From the NCBI GenBank assembly GCA_017311315.1, contig CM029646.1:124001-188000 (forward strand): 64,000 nucleotides of DNA, written 5' to 3'. This DNA comes from Dendrocalamus latiflorus (taxonomy: Eukaryota; Streptophyta; Magnoliopsida; Poales; Poaceae). A program made the translations under genes and the position numbers. This document shows positions 50,701 through 62,700 of this stretch, in pieces. Under the pieces are notes generated by a model. That model made no database searches and was not told where the DNA came from. It saw only the letters and a list, made by a program, of their open reading frames with translations. How positions within the stretch are numbered: the first letter of the stretch is position 1; every line of letters begins with the position of its first letter.

Positions 50701-53700
50701 ATGGTTCTCCGGAAATGTTGCCTGCTCCTGTGCAGCTTCGCCGTAACCCAGCTATGCTTCACCGGGTGGTTCCATCTCGTAGAAAAAATAGACACTTAGC
50801 AACTAGTCCTCACAAAAAGGCGCAACGATCCACGAGAGAAGGCGTTTCTTCACCGTGGCATCTCATACAGCCTGTTGCCCATGGTTCTCCGGAAATGTTG
50901 CCTGCTCCTGTGCAGCTTCGCCGTAACCCAGCTATGCTTCACCGGGTGGTTCCATCTCGTAGAAAAAATAGACACTTAGCAACTAGTCCTCACAAAAAGG
51001 CGCAACGATCCACGAGAGAAGGCGTTTCTTCACCGTGGCATCTCATACAGCCTGTTGCCCATGGTTCTCCGGAAATGTTGCCTGCTCCTGTGCAGCTTCG
51101 CCGTAACCCAGCTATGCTTCACCGGGTGGTTCCATCTCGTAGAAAAAATAGACACTTAGCAACTAGTCCTCACAAAAAGGCGCAACGATCCACGAGAGAA
51201 GGCGTTTCTTCACCGTGGCATCTCATACAGCCTGTTGCCCATGGTTCTCCGGAAATGTTGCCTGCTCCTGTGCAGCTTCGCCGTAACCCAGCTATGCTTC
51301 ACCGGGTGGTTCCATCTCGTAGAAAAAATAGACACTTAGCAACTAGTCCTCACAAAAAGGCGCAACGATCCACGAGAGAAGGCGTTTCTTCACCGTGGCA
51401 TCTCATACAGCCTGTTGCCCATGGTTCTCCGGAAATGTTGCCTGCTGTGCAGCTTCGCCGTAACCCAGCTATGCTTCACCGGGTGGTTCCATCTCGTAGA
51501 AAAAAGACACTTAGCAACTAGTCCTCACAAAAAGGCGCAACGATCCACGAGAGAAGGCGTTTCTTCACCGTGGCATCTCATACAGCCTGTTGCCCATGGT
51601 TCTCCGGAAATGTTGCCTGCTCCTGTGCAGCTTCGCCGTAACCCAGCTATGCTTCACCGGGTGGTTCCATCTCGTAGAAAAAATAGACACTTAGCAACTA
51701 GTCCTCACAAAAAGGCGCAACGATCCACGAGAGAAGGCGTTTCTTCACCGTGGCATCTCATACAGCCTGTTGCCCATGGTTCTCCGGAAATGTTGCCTGC
51801 TCCTGTGCAGCTTCGCCGTAACCCAGCTATGCTTCACCGGGTGGTTCCATCTCGTAGAAAAAATAGACACTTAGCAACTAGTCCTCACAAAAAGGCGCAA
51901 CGATCCACGAGAGAAGGCGTTTCTTCACCGTGGCATCTCATACAGCCTGTTGCCCATGGTTCTCCGGAAATGTTGCCTGCTCCTGTGCAGCTTCGCCGTA
52001 ACCCAGCTATGCTTCACCGGGTGGTTCCATCTCGTAGAAAAAATAGACACTTAGCAACTAGTCCTCACAAAAAGGCGCAACGATCCACGAGAGAAGGCGT
52101 TTCTTCACCGTGGCATCTCATACAGCCTGTTGCCCATGGTTCTCCGGAAATGTTGCCTGCTCCTGTGCAGCTTCGCCGTAACCCAGCTATGCTTCACCGG
52201 GTGGTTCCATCTCGTAGAAAAAATAGACACTTAGCAACTAGTCCTCACAAAAAGGCGCAACGATCCACGAGAGAAGGCGTTTCTTCACCGTGGCATCTCA
52301 TACAGCCTGTTGCCCATGGTTCTCCGGAAATGTTGCCTGCTCCTGTGCAGCTTCGCCGTAACCCAGCTATGCTTCACCGGGTGGTTCCATCTCGTAGAAA
52401 AAAGACACTTAGCAACTAGTCCTCACAAAAAGGCGCAACGATCCACGAGAGAAGGCGTTTCTTCACCGTGGCATCTCATACAGCCTGTTGCCCATGGTTC
52501 TCCGGAAATGTTGCCTGCTCCTGTGCAGCTTCGCCGTAACCCAGCTATGCTTCACCGGGTGGTTCCATCTCGTAGAAAAAAGACACTTAGCAACTAGTCC
52601 TCACAAAAAGGCGCAACGATCCACGAGAGAAGGCGTTTCTTCACCGTGGCATCTCATACAGCCTGTTGCCCATGGTTCTCCGGAAATGTTGCCTGCTCCT
52701 GTGCAGCTTCGCCGTAACCCAGCTATGCTTCACCGGGTGGTTCCATCTCGTAGAAAAAATAGACACTTAGCAACTAGTCCTCACAAAAAGGCGCAACGAT
52801 CCACGAGAGAAGGCGTTTCTTCACCGTGGCATCTCATACAGCCTGTTGCCCATGGTTCTCCGGAAATGTTGCCTGCTCCTGTGCAGCTTCGCCGTAACCC
52901 AGCTATGCTTCACCGGGTGGTTCCATCTCGTAGAAAAGACACTTAGCAACTAGTAGTCCTCACAAAAAGGCGCAACGATCCACGAGAGAAGGCGTTTCTT
53001 CACCGTGGCATCTCATACAGCCTGTTGCCCATGGTTCTCCGGAAATGTTGCCTGCTCCTGTGCAGCTTCGCCGTAACCCAGCTATGCTTCACCGGGTGGT
53101 TCCATCTCGTAGAAAAAATGACACTTAGCAACTAGTCCTCACAAAAAGGCGCAACGATCCACGAGAGAAGGCGTTTCTTCACCGTGGCATCTCATACAGC
53201 CTGTTGCCCATGGTTCTCCGGAAATGTTGCCTGCTCCTGTGCAGCTTCGCCGTAACCCAGCTATGCTTCACCGGGTGGTTCCATCTCGTAGAAAAAATAG
53301 ACACTTAGCAACTAGTCCTCACAAAAAGGCGCAACGATCCACGAGAGAAGGCGTTTCTTCACCGTGGCATCTCATACAGCCTGTTGCCCATGGTTCTCCG
53401 GAAATGTTGCCTGCTCCTGTGCAGCTTCGCCGTAACCCAGCTATGCTTCACCGGGTGGTTCCATCTCGTAGAAAAAATAGACACTTAGCAACTAGTCCTC
53501 ACAAAAAGGCGCAACGATCCACGAGAGAAGGCGTTTCTTCACCGTGGCATCTCATACAGCCTGTTGCCCATGGTTCTCCGGAAATGTTGCCTGCTCCTGT
53601 GCAGCTTCGCCGTAACCCAGCTATGCTTCACCGGGTGGTTCCATCTCGTAGAAAAAATAGACACTTAGCAACTAGTCCTCACAAAAAGGCGCAACGATCC

Positions 53701-56700
53701 ACGAGAGAAGGCGTTTCTTCACCGTGGCATCTCATACAGCCTGTTGCCCATGGTTCTCCGGAAATGTTGCCTGCTCCTGTGCAGCTTCGCCGTAACCCAG
53801 CTATGCTTCACCGGGTGGTTCCATCTCGTAGAAAAAAGACACTTAGCAACTAGTCCTCACAAAAAGGCGCAACGATCCACGAGAGAAGGCGTTTCTTCAC
53901 CGTGGCATCTCATACAGCCTGTTGCCCATGGTTCTCCGGAAATGTTGCCTGCTCCTGTGCAGCTTCGCCGTAACCCAGCTATGCTTCACCGGGTGGTTCC
54001 ATCTCGTAGAAAAAATAGACACTTAGCAACTAGTCCTCACAAAAAGGCGCAATCCACGAGAGAACGGCGTTTCTTCACCGTGGCATCTCATACAGCCTGT
54101 TGCCCATGGTTCTCCGGAAATGTTGCCTGCTCCTGTGCAGCTTCGCCGTAACCCAGCTATGCTTCACCGGGTGGTTCCATCTCGTAGAAAAAATAGACAC
54201 TTAGCAACTAGTCCTCACAAAAAGGCGCAACGATCCACGAGAGAAGGCGTTTCTTCACCGTGGCATCTCATACAGCCTGTTGCCCATGGTTCTCCGGAAA
54301 TGTTGCCTGCTCCTGTGCAGCTTCGCCGTAACCCAGCTATGCTTCACCGGGTGGTTCCATCTCGTAGAAAAAATAGACACTTAGCAACTAGTCCTCACAA
54401 AAAGGCGCAACGATCCACGAGAGAAGGCGTTTCTTCACCGTGGCATCTCATACAGCCTGTTGCCCATGGTTCTCCGGAAATGTTGCCTGCTCCTGTGCAG
54501 CTTCGCCGTAACCCAGCTATGCTTCACCGGGTGGTTCCATCTCGTAGAAAAAATAGACACTTAGCAACTAGTCCTCACAAAAAGGCGCAACGATCCACGA
54601 GAGAAGGCGTTTCTTCACCGTGGCATCTCATACAGCCTGTTGCCCATGGTTCTCCGGAAATGTTGCCTGCTCCTGTGCAGCTTCGCCGTAACCCAGCTAT
54701 GCTTCACCGGGTGGTTCCATCTCGTAGAAAAAATAGACACTTAGCAACTAGTCCTCACAAAAAGGCGCAACGATCCACGAGAGAAGGCGTTTCTTCACCG
54801 TGGCATCTCATACAGCCTGTTGCCCATGGTTCTCCGGAAATGTTGCCTGCTCCTGTGCAGCTTCGCCGTAACCCAGCTATGCTTCACCGGGTGGTTCCAT
54901 CTCGTAGAAAAAAGACACTTAGCAACTAGTCCTCACAAAAAGGCGCAACGATCCACGAGAGAAGGCGTTTCTTCACCGTGGCATCTCATACAGCCTGTTG
55001 CCCATGGTTCTCCGGAAATGTTGCCTGCTCCTGTGCAGCTTCGCCGTAACCCAGCTATGCTTCACCGGGTGGTTCCATCTCGTAGAAAAAAAGACACTTA
55101 GCAACTAGTCCTCACAAAAAGGCGCAACGATCCACGAGAGAAGGCGTTTCTTCACCGTGGCATCTCATACAGCCTGTTGCCCATGGTTCTCCGGAAATGT
55201 TGCCTGCTCCTGTGCAGCTTCGCCGTAACCCAGCTATGCTTCACCGGGTGGTTCCATCTCGTAGAAAAAATAGACACTTAGCAACTAGTCCTCACAAAAA
55301 GGCGCAACGATCCACGAGAGAAGGCGTTTCTTCACCGTGGCATCTCATACAGCCTGTTGCCCATGGTTCTCCGGAAATGTTGCCTGCTCCTGTGCAGCTT
55401 CGCCGTAACCCAGCTATGCTTCACCGGGTGGTTCCATCTCGTAGAAAAAAGACACTTAGCAACTAGTCCTCACAAAAAGGCGCAACGATCCACGAGAGAA
55501 GGCGTTTCTTCACCGTGGCATCTCATACAGCCTGTTGCCCATGGTTCTCCGGAAATGTTGCCTGCTCCTGTGCAGCTTCGCCGTAACCCAGCTATGCTTC
55601 ACCGGGTGGTTCCATCTCGTAGAAAAAATAGACACTTAGCAACTAGTCCTCACAAAAAGGCGCAACGATCCACGAGAGAAGGCGTTTCTTCACCGTGGCA
55701 TCTCATACAGCCTGTTGCCCATGGTTCTCCGGAAATGTTGCCTGCTCCTGTGCAGCTTCGCCGTAACCCAGCTATGCTTCACCGGGTGGTTCCATCTCGT
55801 AGAAAAAAGACACTTAGCAACTAGTCCTCACAAAAAGGCGCAACGATCCACGAGAGAAGGCGTTTCTTCACCGTGGCATCTCATACAGCCTGTTGCCCAT
55901 GGTTCTCCGGAAATGTTGCCTGCTCCTGTGCAGCTTCGCCGTAACCCAGCTATGCTTCACCGGGTGGTTCCATCTCGTAGAAAAAAAGACACTTAGCAAC
56001 TAGTCCTCACAAAAAGGCGCAACGATCCACGAGAGAAGGCGTTTCTTCACCGTGGCATCTCATACAGCCTGTTGCCCATGGTTCTCCGGAAATGTTGCCT
56101 GCTCCTGTGCAGCTTCGCCGTAACCCAGCTATGCTTCACCGGGTGGTTCCATCTCGTAGAAAAAAGACACTTAGCAACTAGTCCTCACAAAAAGGCGCAA
56201 CGATCCACGAGAGAAGGCGTTTCTTCACCGTGGCATCTCATACAGCCTGTTGCCCATGGTTCTCCGGAAATGTTGCCTGCTCCTGTGCAGCTTCGCCGTA
56301 ACCCAGCTATGCTTCACCGGGTGGTTCCATCTCGTAGAAAAAAGACACTTAGCAACTAGTCCTCACAAAAAGGCGCAACGATCCACGAGAGAAGGCGTTT
56401 CTTCACCGTGGCATCTCATACAGCCTGTTGCCCATGGTTCTCCGGAAATGTTGCCTGCTCCTGTGCAGCTTCGCCGTAACCCAGCTATGCTTCACCGGGT
56501 GGTTCCATCTCGTAGAAAAAAAGACACTTAGCAACTAGTCCTCACAAAAAGGCGCAACGATCCACGAGAGAAGGCGTTTCTTCACCGTGGCATCTCATAC
56601 AGCCTGTTGCCCATGGTTCTCCGGAAATGTTGCCTGCTCCTGTGCAGCTTCGCCGTAACCCAGCTATGCTTCACCGGGTGGTTCCATCTCGTAGAAAAAA

Positions 56701-59700
56701 TAGACACTTAGCAACTAGTCCTCACAAAAAGGCGCAACGATCCACGAGAGAAGGCGTTTCTTCACCGTGGCATCTCATACAGCCTGTTGCCCATGGTTCT
56801 CCGGAAATGTTGCCTGCTCCTGTGCAGCTTCGCCGTAACCCAGCTATGCTTCACCGGGTGGTTCCATCTCGTAGAAAAAATAGACACTTAGCAACTAGTC
56901 CTCACAAAAAGGCGCAACGATCCACGAGAGAAGGCGTTTCTTCACCGTGGCATCTCATACAGCCTGTTGCCCATGGTTCTCCGGAAATGTTGCCTGCTCC
57001 TGTGCAGCTTCGCCGTAACCCAGCTATGCTTCTCCGGGTGGTTCCATCTCGTAGAAAAGAGACACTTAGCAACTAGTCCTCACAAAAAGGCGCAACGATC
57101 CACGAGAGAAGGCGTTTCTTCACCGTGGCATCTCATACAGCCTGTTGCCCATGGTTCTCCGGAAATGTTGCCTGCTCCTGTGCAGCTTCGCCGTAACCCA
57201 GCTATGCTTCACCGGGTGGTTCCATCTCGTAGAAAAAATAGACACTTAGCAACTAGTCCTCACAAAAAGGCGCAACGATCCACGAGAGAAGGCGTTTCTT
57301 CACCGTGGCATCTCATACAGCCTGTTGCCCATGGTTCTCCGGAAATGTTGCCTGCTCCTGTGCAGCTTCGCCGTAACCCAGCTATGCTTCACCGGGTGGT
57401 TCCATCTCGTAGAAAAAATAGACACTTAGCAACTAGTCCTCACAAAAAGGCGCAACGATCCACGAGAGAAGGCGTTTCTTCACCGTGGCATCTCATACAG
57501 CCTGTTGCCCATGGTTCTCCGGAAATGTTGCCTGCTCCTGTGCAGCTTCGCCGTAACCCAGCTATGCTTCACCGGGTGGTTCCATCTCGTAGAAAAAAGA
57601 CACTTAGCAACTAGTCCTCACAAAAAGGCGCAACGATCCACGAGAGAAGGCGTTTCTTCACCGTGGCATCTCATACAGCCTGTTGCCCATGGTTCTCCGG
57701 AAATGTTGCCTGCTCCTGTGCAGCTTCGCCGTAACCCAGCTATGCTTCACCGGGTGGTTCCATCTCGTAGAAAAAATAGACACTTAGCAACTAGTCCTCA
57801 CAAAAAGGCGCAACGATCCACGAGAGAAGGCGTTTCTTCACCGTGGCATCTCATACAGCCTGTTGCCCATGGTTCTCCGGAAATGTTGCCTGCTCCTGTG
57901 CAGCTTCGCCGTAACCCAGCTATGCTTCACCGGGTGGTTCCATCTCGTAGAAAAAATAGACACTTAGCAACTAGTCCTCACAAAAAGGCGCAACGATCCA
58001 CGAGAGAAGGCGTTTCTTCACCGTGGCATCTCATACAGCCTGTTGCCCATGGTTCTCCGGAAATGTTGCCTGCTCCTGTGCAGCTTCGTTAACCCAGCTA
58101 TGCTTCACCGGGTGGTTCCGTCTCGTAAAAAAAGACACTAAGCAACTAGTCCTCACAAAAAGGCGCAACGATCCACGAGAGAAGGCGTTTCTTCACCGTG
58201 GCATCTCATACAGCCTGTTGCCCATGGTTCTCCAGAAATGTTGCCTGCTCCTGTGCAGCTTCGCCGTAACCCAGCTATGCTTCACCGGGTGGTTCCATCT
58301 CGTAGAAAAAATATACACTTAGCTACTAGTCCCCATAAAAAGGCGCAACGATCCACGAGAGAAGGCGTTTCTTCACCGTGGCATCTCAGATAGCCTGTTG
58401 CCCATGGTTCTCCGGAAATGTTGCCTGCTCCTGTGCAGCTTCGCCGTAACCCAGCTATGCTTCACCGGGTGGTTCCATCTCGTAGAAAAAAGACACTTAG
58501 CAACTAGTCCTCACAAAAAGGCGCAACGATCCACGAGAGAAGGCGTTTCTTCACCGTGGCATCTCATACAGCCTGTTGCCCATGGTTCTCCGGAAATGTT
58601 GCCTGCTCCTGTGCAGCTTCGCCGTAACCCAGCTATGCTTCACCGGGTGGTTCCATCTCGTAGAAAAAATAGACACTTAGCAACTAGTCCTCACAAAAAG
58701 GCGCAACGATCCACGAGAGAAGGCGTTTCTTCACCGTGGCATCTCATACAGCCTGTTGCCCATGGTTCTCCGGAAATGTTGCCTGCTCCTGTGCAGCTTC
58801 GCCGTAACCCAGCTATGCTTCACCGGGTGGTTCCATCTCGTAGAAAAAATAGACACTTAGCAACTAGTCCTCACAAAAAGGCGCAACGATCCACGAGAGA
58901 AGGCGTTTCTTCACCGTGGCATCTCATACAGCCTGTTGCCCATGGTTCTCCGGAAATGTTGCCTGCTCCTGTGCAGCTTCGCCGTAACCCAGCTATGCTT
59001 CACCGGGTGGTTCCATCTCGTAGAAAAAATAGACACTTAGCAACTAGTCCTCACAAAAAGGCGCAACGATCCACGAGAGAAGGCGTTTCTTCACCGTGGC
59101 ATCTCATACAGCCTGTTGCCCATGGTTCTCCGGAAATGTTGCCTGCTCCTGTGCAGCTTCGCCGTAACCCAGCTATGCTTCACCGGGTGGTTCCATCTCG
59201 TAGAAAAAAGACACTTAGCAACTAGTCCTCACAAAAAGGCGCAACGATCCACGAGAGAAGGCGTTTCTTCACCGTGGCATCTCATACAGCCTGTTGCCCA
59301 TGGTTCTCCGGAAATGTTGCCTGCTCCTGTGCAGCTTCGCCGTAACCCAGCTATGCTTCACCGGGTGGTTCCATCTCGTAGAAAAAAGACACTTAGCAAC
59401 TAGTCCTCACAAAAAGGCGCAACGATCCACGAGAGAAGGCGTTTCTTCACCGTGGCATCTCATACAGCCTGTTGCCCATGGTTCTCCGGAAATGTTGCCT
59501 GCTCCTGTGCAGCTTCGCCGTAACCCAGCTATGCTTCACCGGGTGGTTCCATCTCGTAGAAAAAATAGACACTTAGCAACTAGTCCTCACAAAAAGGCGC
59601 AACGATCCACGAGAGAAGGCGTTTCTTCACCGTGGCATCTCATACAGCCTGTTGCCCATGGTTCTCCGGAAATGTTGCCTGCTCCTGTGCAGCTTCGCCG

Positions 59701-62700
59701 TAACCCAGCTATGCTTCACCGGGTGGTTCCATCTCGTAGAAAAAAAGACACTTAGCAACTAGTCCTCACAAAAAGGCGCAACGATCCACGAGAGAAGGCG
59801 TTTCTTCACCGTGGCATCTCATACAGCCTGTTGCCCATGGTTCTCCGGAAATGTTGCCTGCTCCTGTGCAGCTTCGCCGTAACCCAGCTATGCTTCACCG
59901 GGTGGTTCCATCTCGTAGAAAAAATAGACACTTAGCAACTAGTCCTCACAAAAAGGCGCAACGATCCACGAGAGAAGGCGTTTCTTCACCGTGGCATCTC
60001 ATACAGCCTGTTGCCCATGGTTCTCCGGAAATGTTGCCTGCTCCTGTGCAGCTTCGCCGTAACCCAGCTATGCTTCACCGGGTGGTTCCATCTCGTAGAA
60101 AAAATAGACACTTAGCAACTAGTCCTCACAAAAAGGCGCAACGATCCACGAGAGAAGGCGTTTCTTCACCGTGGCATCTCATACAGCCTGTTGCCCATGG
60201 TTCTCCGGAAATGTTGCCTGCTCCTGTGCAGCTTCGCCGTAACCCAGCTATGCTTCACCGGGTGGTTCCATCTCGTAGAAAAAATAGACACTTAGCAACT
60301 AGTCCTCACAAAAAGGCGCAACGATCCACGAGAGAAGGCGTTTCTTCACCGTGGCATCTCATACAGCCTGTTGCCCATGGTTCTCCGGAAATGTTGCCTG
60401 CTCCTGTGCAGCTTCGCCGTAACCCAGCTATGCTTCACCGGGTGGTTCCATCTCGTAGAAAAAAGACACTTAGCAACTAGTCCTCACAAAAAGGCGCAAC
60501 GATCCACGAGAGAAGGCGTTTCTTCACCGTGGCATCTCATACAGCCTGTTGCCCATGGTTCTCCGGAAATGTTGCCTGCTCCTGTGCAGCTTCGCCGTAA
60601 CCCAGCTATGCTTCACCGGGTGGTTCCATCTCGTAGAAAAAATAGACACTTAGCAACTAGTCCTCACAAAAAGGCGCAACGATCCACGAGAGAAGGCGTT
60701 TCTTCACCGTGGCATCTCATACAGCCTGTTGCCCATGGTTCTCCGGAAATGTTGCCTGCTCCTGTGCAGCTTCGCCGTAACCCAGCTATGCTTCACCGGG
60801 TGGTTCCATCTCGTAGAAAAAATAGACACTTAGCAACTAGTCCTCACAAAAAGGCGCAACGATCCACGAGAGAAGGCGTTTCTTCACCGTGGCATCTCAT
60901 ACAGCCTGTTGCCCATGGTTCTCCGGAAATGTTGCCTGCTCCTGTGCAGCTTCGTAACCCAGCTATGCTTCACCGGGTGGTTCCATCTCGTAGAAAAAAT
61001 AGACACTTAGCAACTAGTCCTCACAAAAAGGCGCAACGATCCACGAGAGAAGGCGTTTCTTCACCGTGGCATCTCATACAGCCTGTTGCCCATGGTTCTC
61101 CGGAAATGTTGCCTGCTCCTGTGCAGCTTCGCCGTAACCCAGCTATGCTTCACCGGGTGGTTCCATCTCGTAGAAAAAATAGACACTTAGCAACTAGTCC
61201 TCACAAAAAGGCGCAACGATCCACGAGAGAAGGCGTTTCTTCACCGTGGCATCTCATACAGCCTGTTGCCCATGGTTCTCCGGAAATGTTGCCTGCTCCT
61301 GTGCAGCTTCGCCGTAACCCAGCTATGCTTCACCGGGTGGTTCCATCTCGTAGAAAAAAGACACTTAGCAACTAGTCCTCACAAAAAGGCGCAACGATCC
61401 ACGAGAGAAGGCGTTTCTTCACCGTGGCATCTCATACAGCCTGTTGCCCATGGTTCTCCGGAAATGTTGCCTGCTCCTGTGCAGCTTCGCCGTAACCCAG
61501 CTATGCTTCACCGGGTGGTTCCATCTCGTAGAAAAAATAGACACTTAGCAACTAGTCCTCACAAAAAGGCGCAACGATCCACGAGAGAAGGCGTTTCTTC
61601 ACCGTGGCATCTCATACAGCCTGTTGCCCATGGTTCTCCGGAAATGTTGCCTGCTCCTGTGCAGCTTCGCCGTAACCCAGCTATGCTTCACCGGGTGGTT
61701 CCATCTCGTAGAAAAAATAGACACTTAGCAACTAGTCCTCACAAAAAGGCGCAACGATCCACGAGAGAAGGCGTTTCTTCACCGTGGCATCTCATACAGC
61801 CTGTTGCCCATGGTTCTCCGGAAATGTTGCCTGCTCCTGTGCAGCTTCGCCGTAACCCAGCTATGCTTCACCGGGTGGTTCCATCTCGTAGAAAAAATAG
61901 ACACTTAGCAACTAGTCCTCACAAAAAGGCGCAACGATCCACGAGAGAAGGCGTTTCTTCACCGTGGCATCTCATACAGCCTGTTGCCCATGGTTCTCCG
62001 GAAATGTTGCCTGCTCCTGTGCAGCTTCGCCGTAACCCAGCTATGCTTCACCGGGTGGTTCCATCTCGTAGAAAAAAGACACTTAGCAACTAGTCCTCAC
62101 AAAAAGGCGCAACGATCCACGAGAGAAGGCGTTTCTTCACCGTGGCATCTCATACAGCCTGTTGCCCATGGTTCTCCGGAAATGTTGCCTGCTCCTGTGC
62201 AGCTTCGCCGTAACCCAGCTATGCTTCACCGGGTGGTTCCATCTCGTAGAAAAAAGACACTTAGCAACTAGTCCTCACAAAAAGGCGCAACGATCCACGA
62301 GAGAAGGCGTTTCTTCACCGTGGCATCTCATACAGCCTGTTGCCCATGGTTCTCCGGAAATGTTGCCTGCTCCTGTGCAGCTTCGCCGTAACCCAGCTAT
62401 GCTTCACCGGGTGGTTCCATCTCGTAGAAAAAATAGACACTTAGCAACTAGTCCTCACAAAAAGGCGCAACGATCCACGAGAGAAGGCGTTTCTTCACCG
62501 TGGCATCTCATACAGCCTGTTGCCCATGGTTCTCCGGAAATGTTGCCTGCTCCTGTGCAGCTTCGCCGTAACCCAGCTATGCTTCACCGGGTGGTTCCAT
62601 CTCGTAGAAAAAATAGACACTTAGCAACTAGTCCTCACAAAAAGGCGCAACGATCCACGAGAGAAGGCGTTTCTTCACCGTGGCATCTCATACAGCCTGT

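Noticed and set aside
49344..57050. 7706-bp spacing of two rare satellite B variants matching the 7705/7706-bp spacing of the LTRs
   Set aside because: A numerical coincidence: it equals 43 monomers, and the flanking monomer-type order is not shared.
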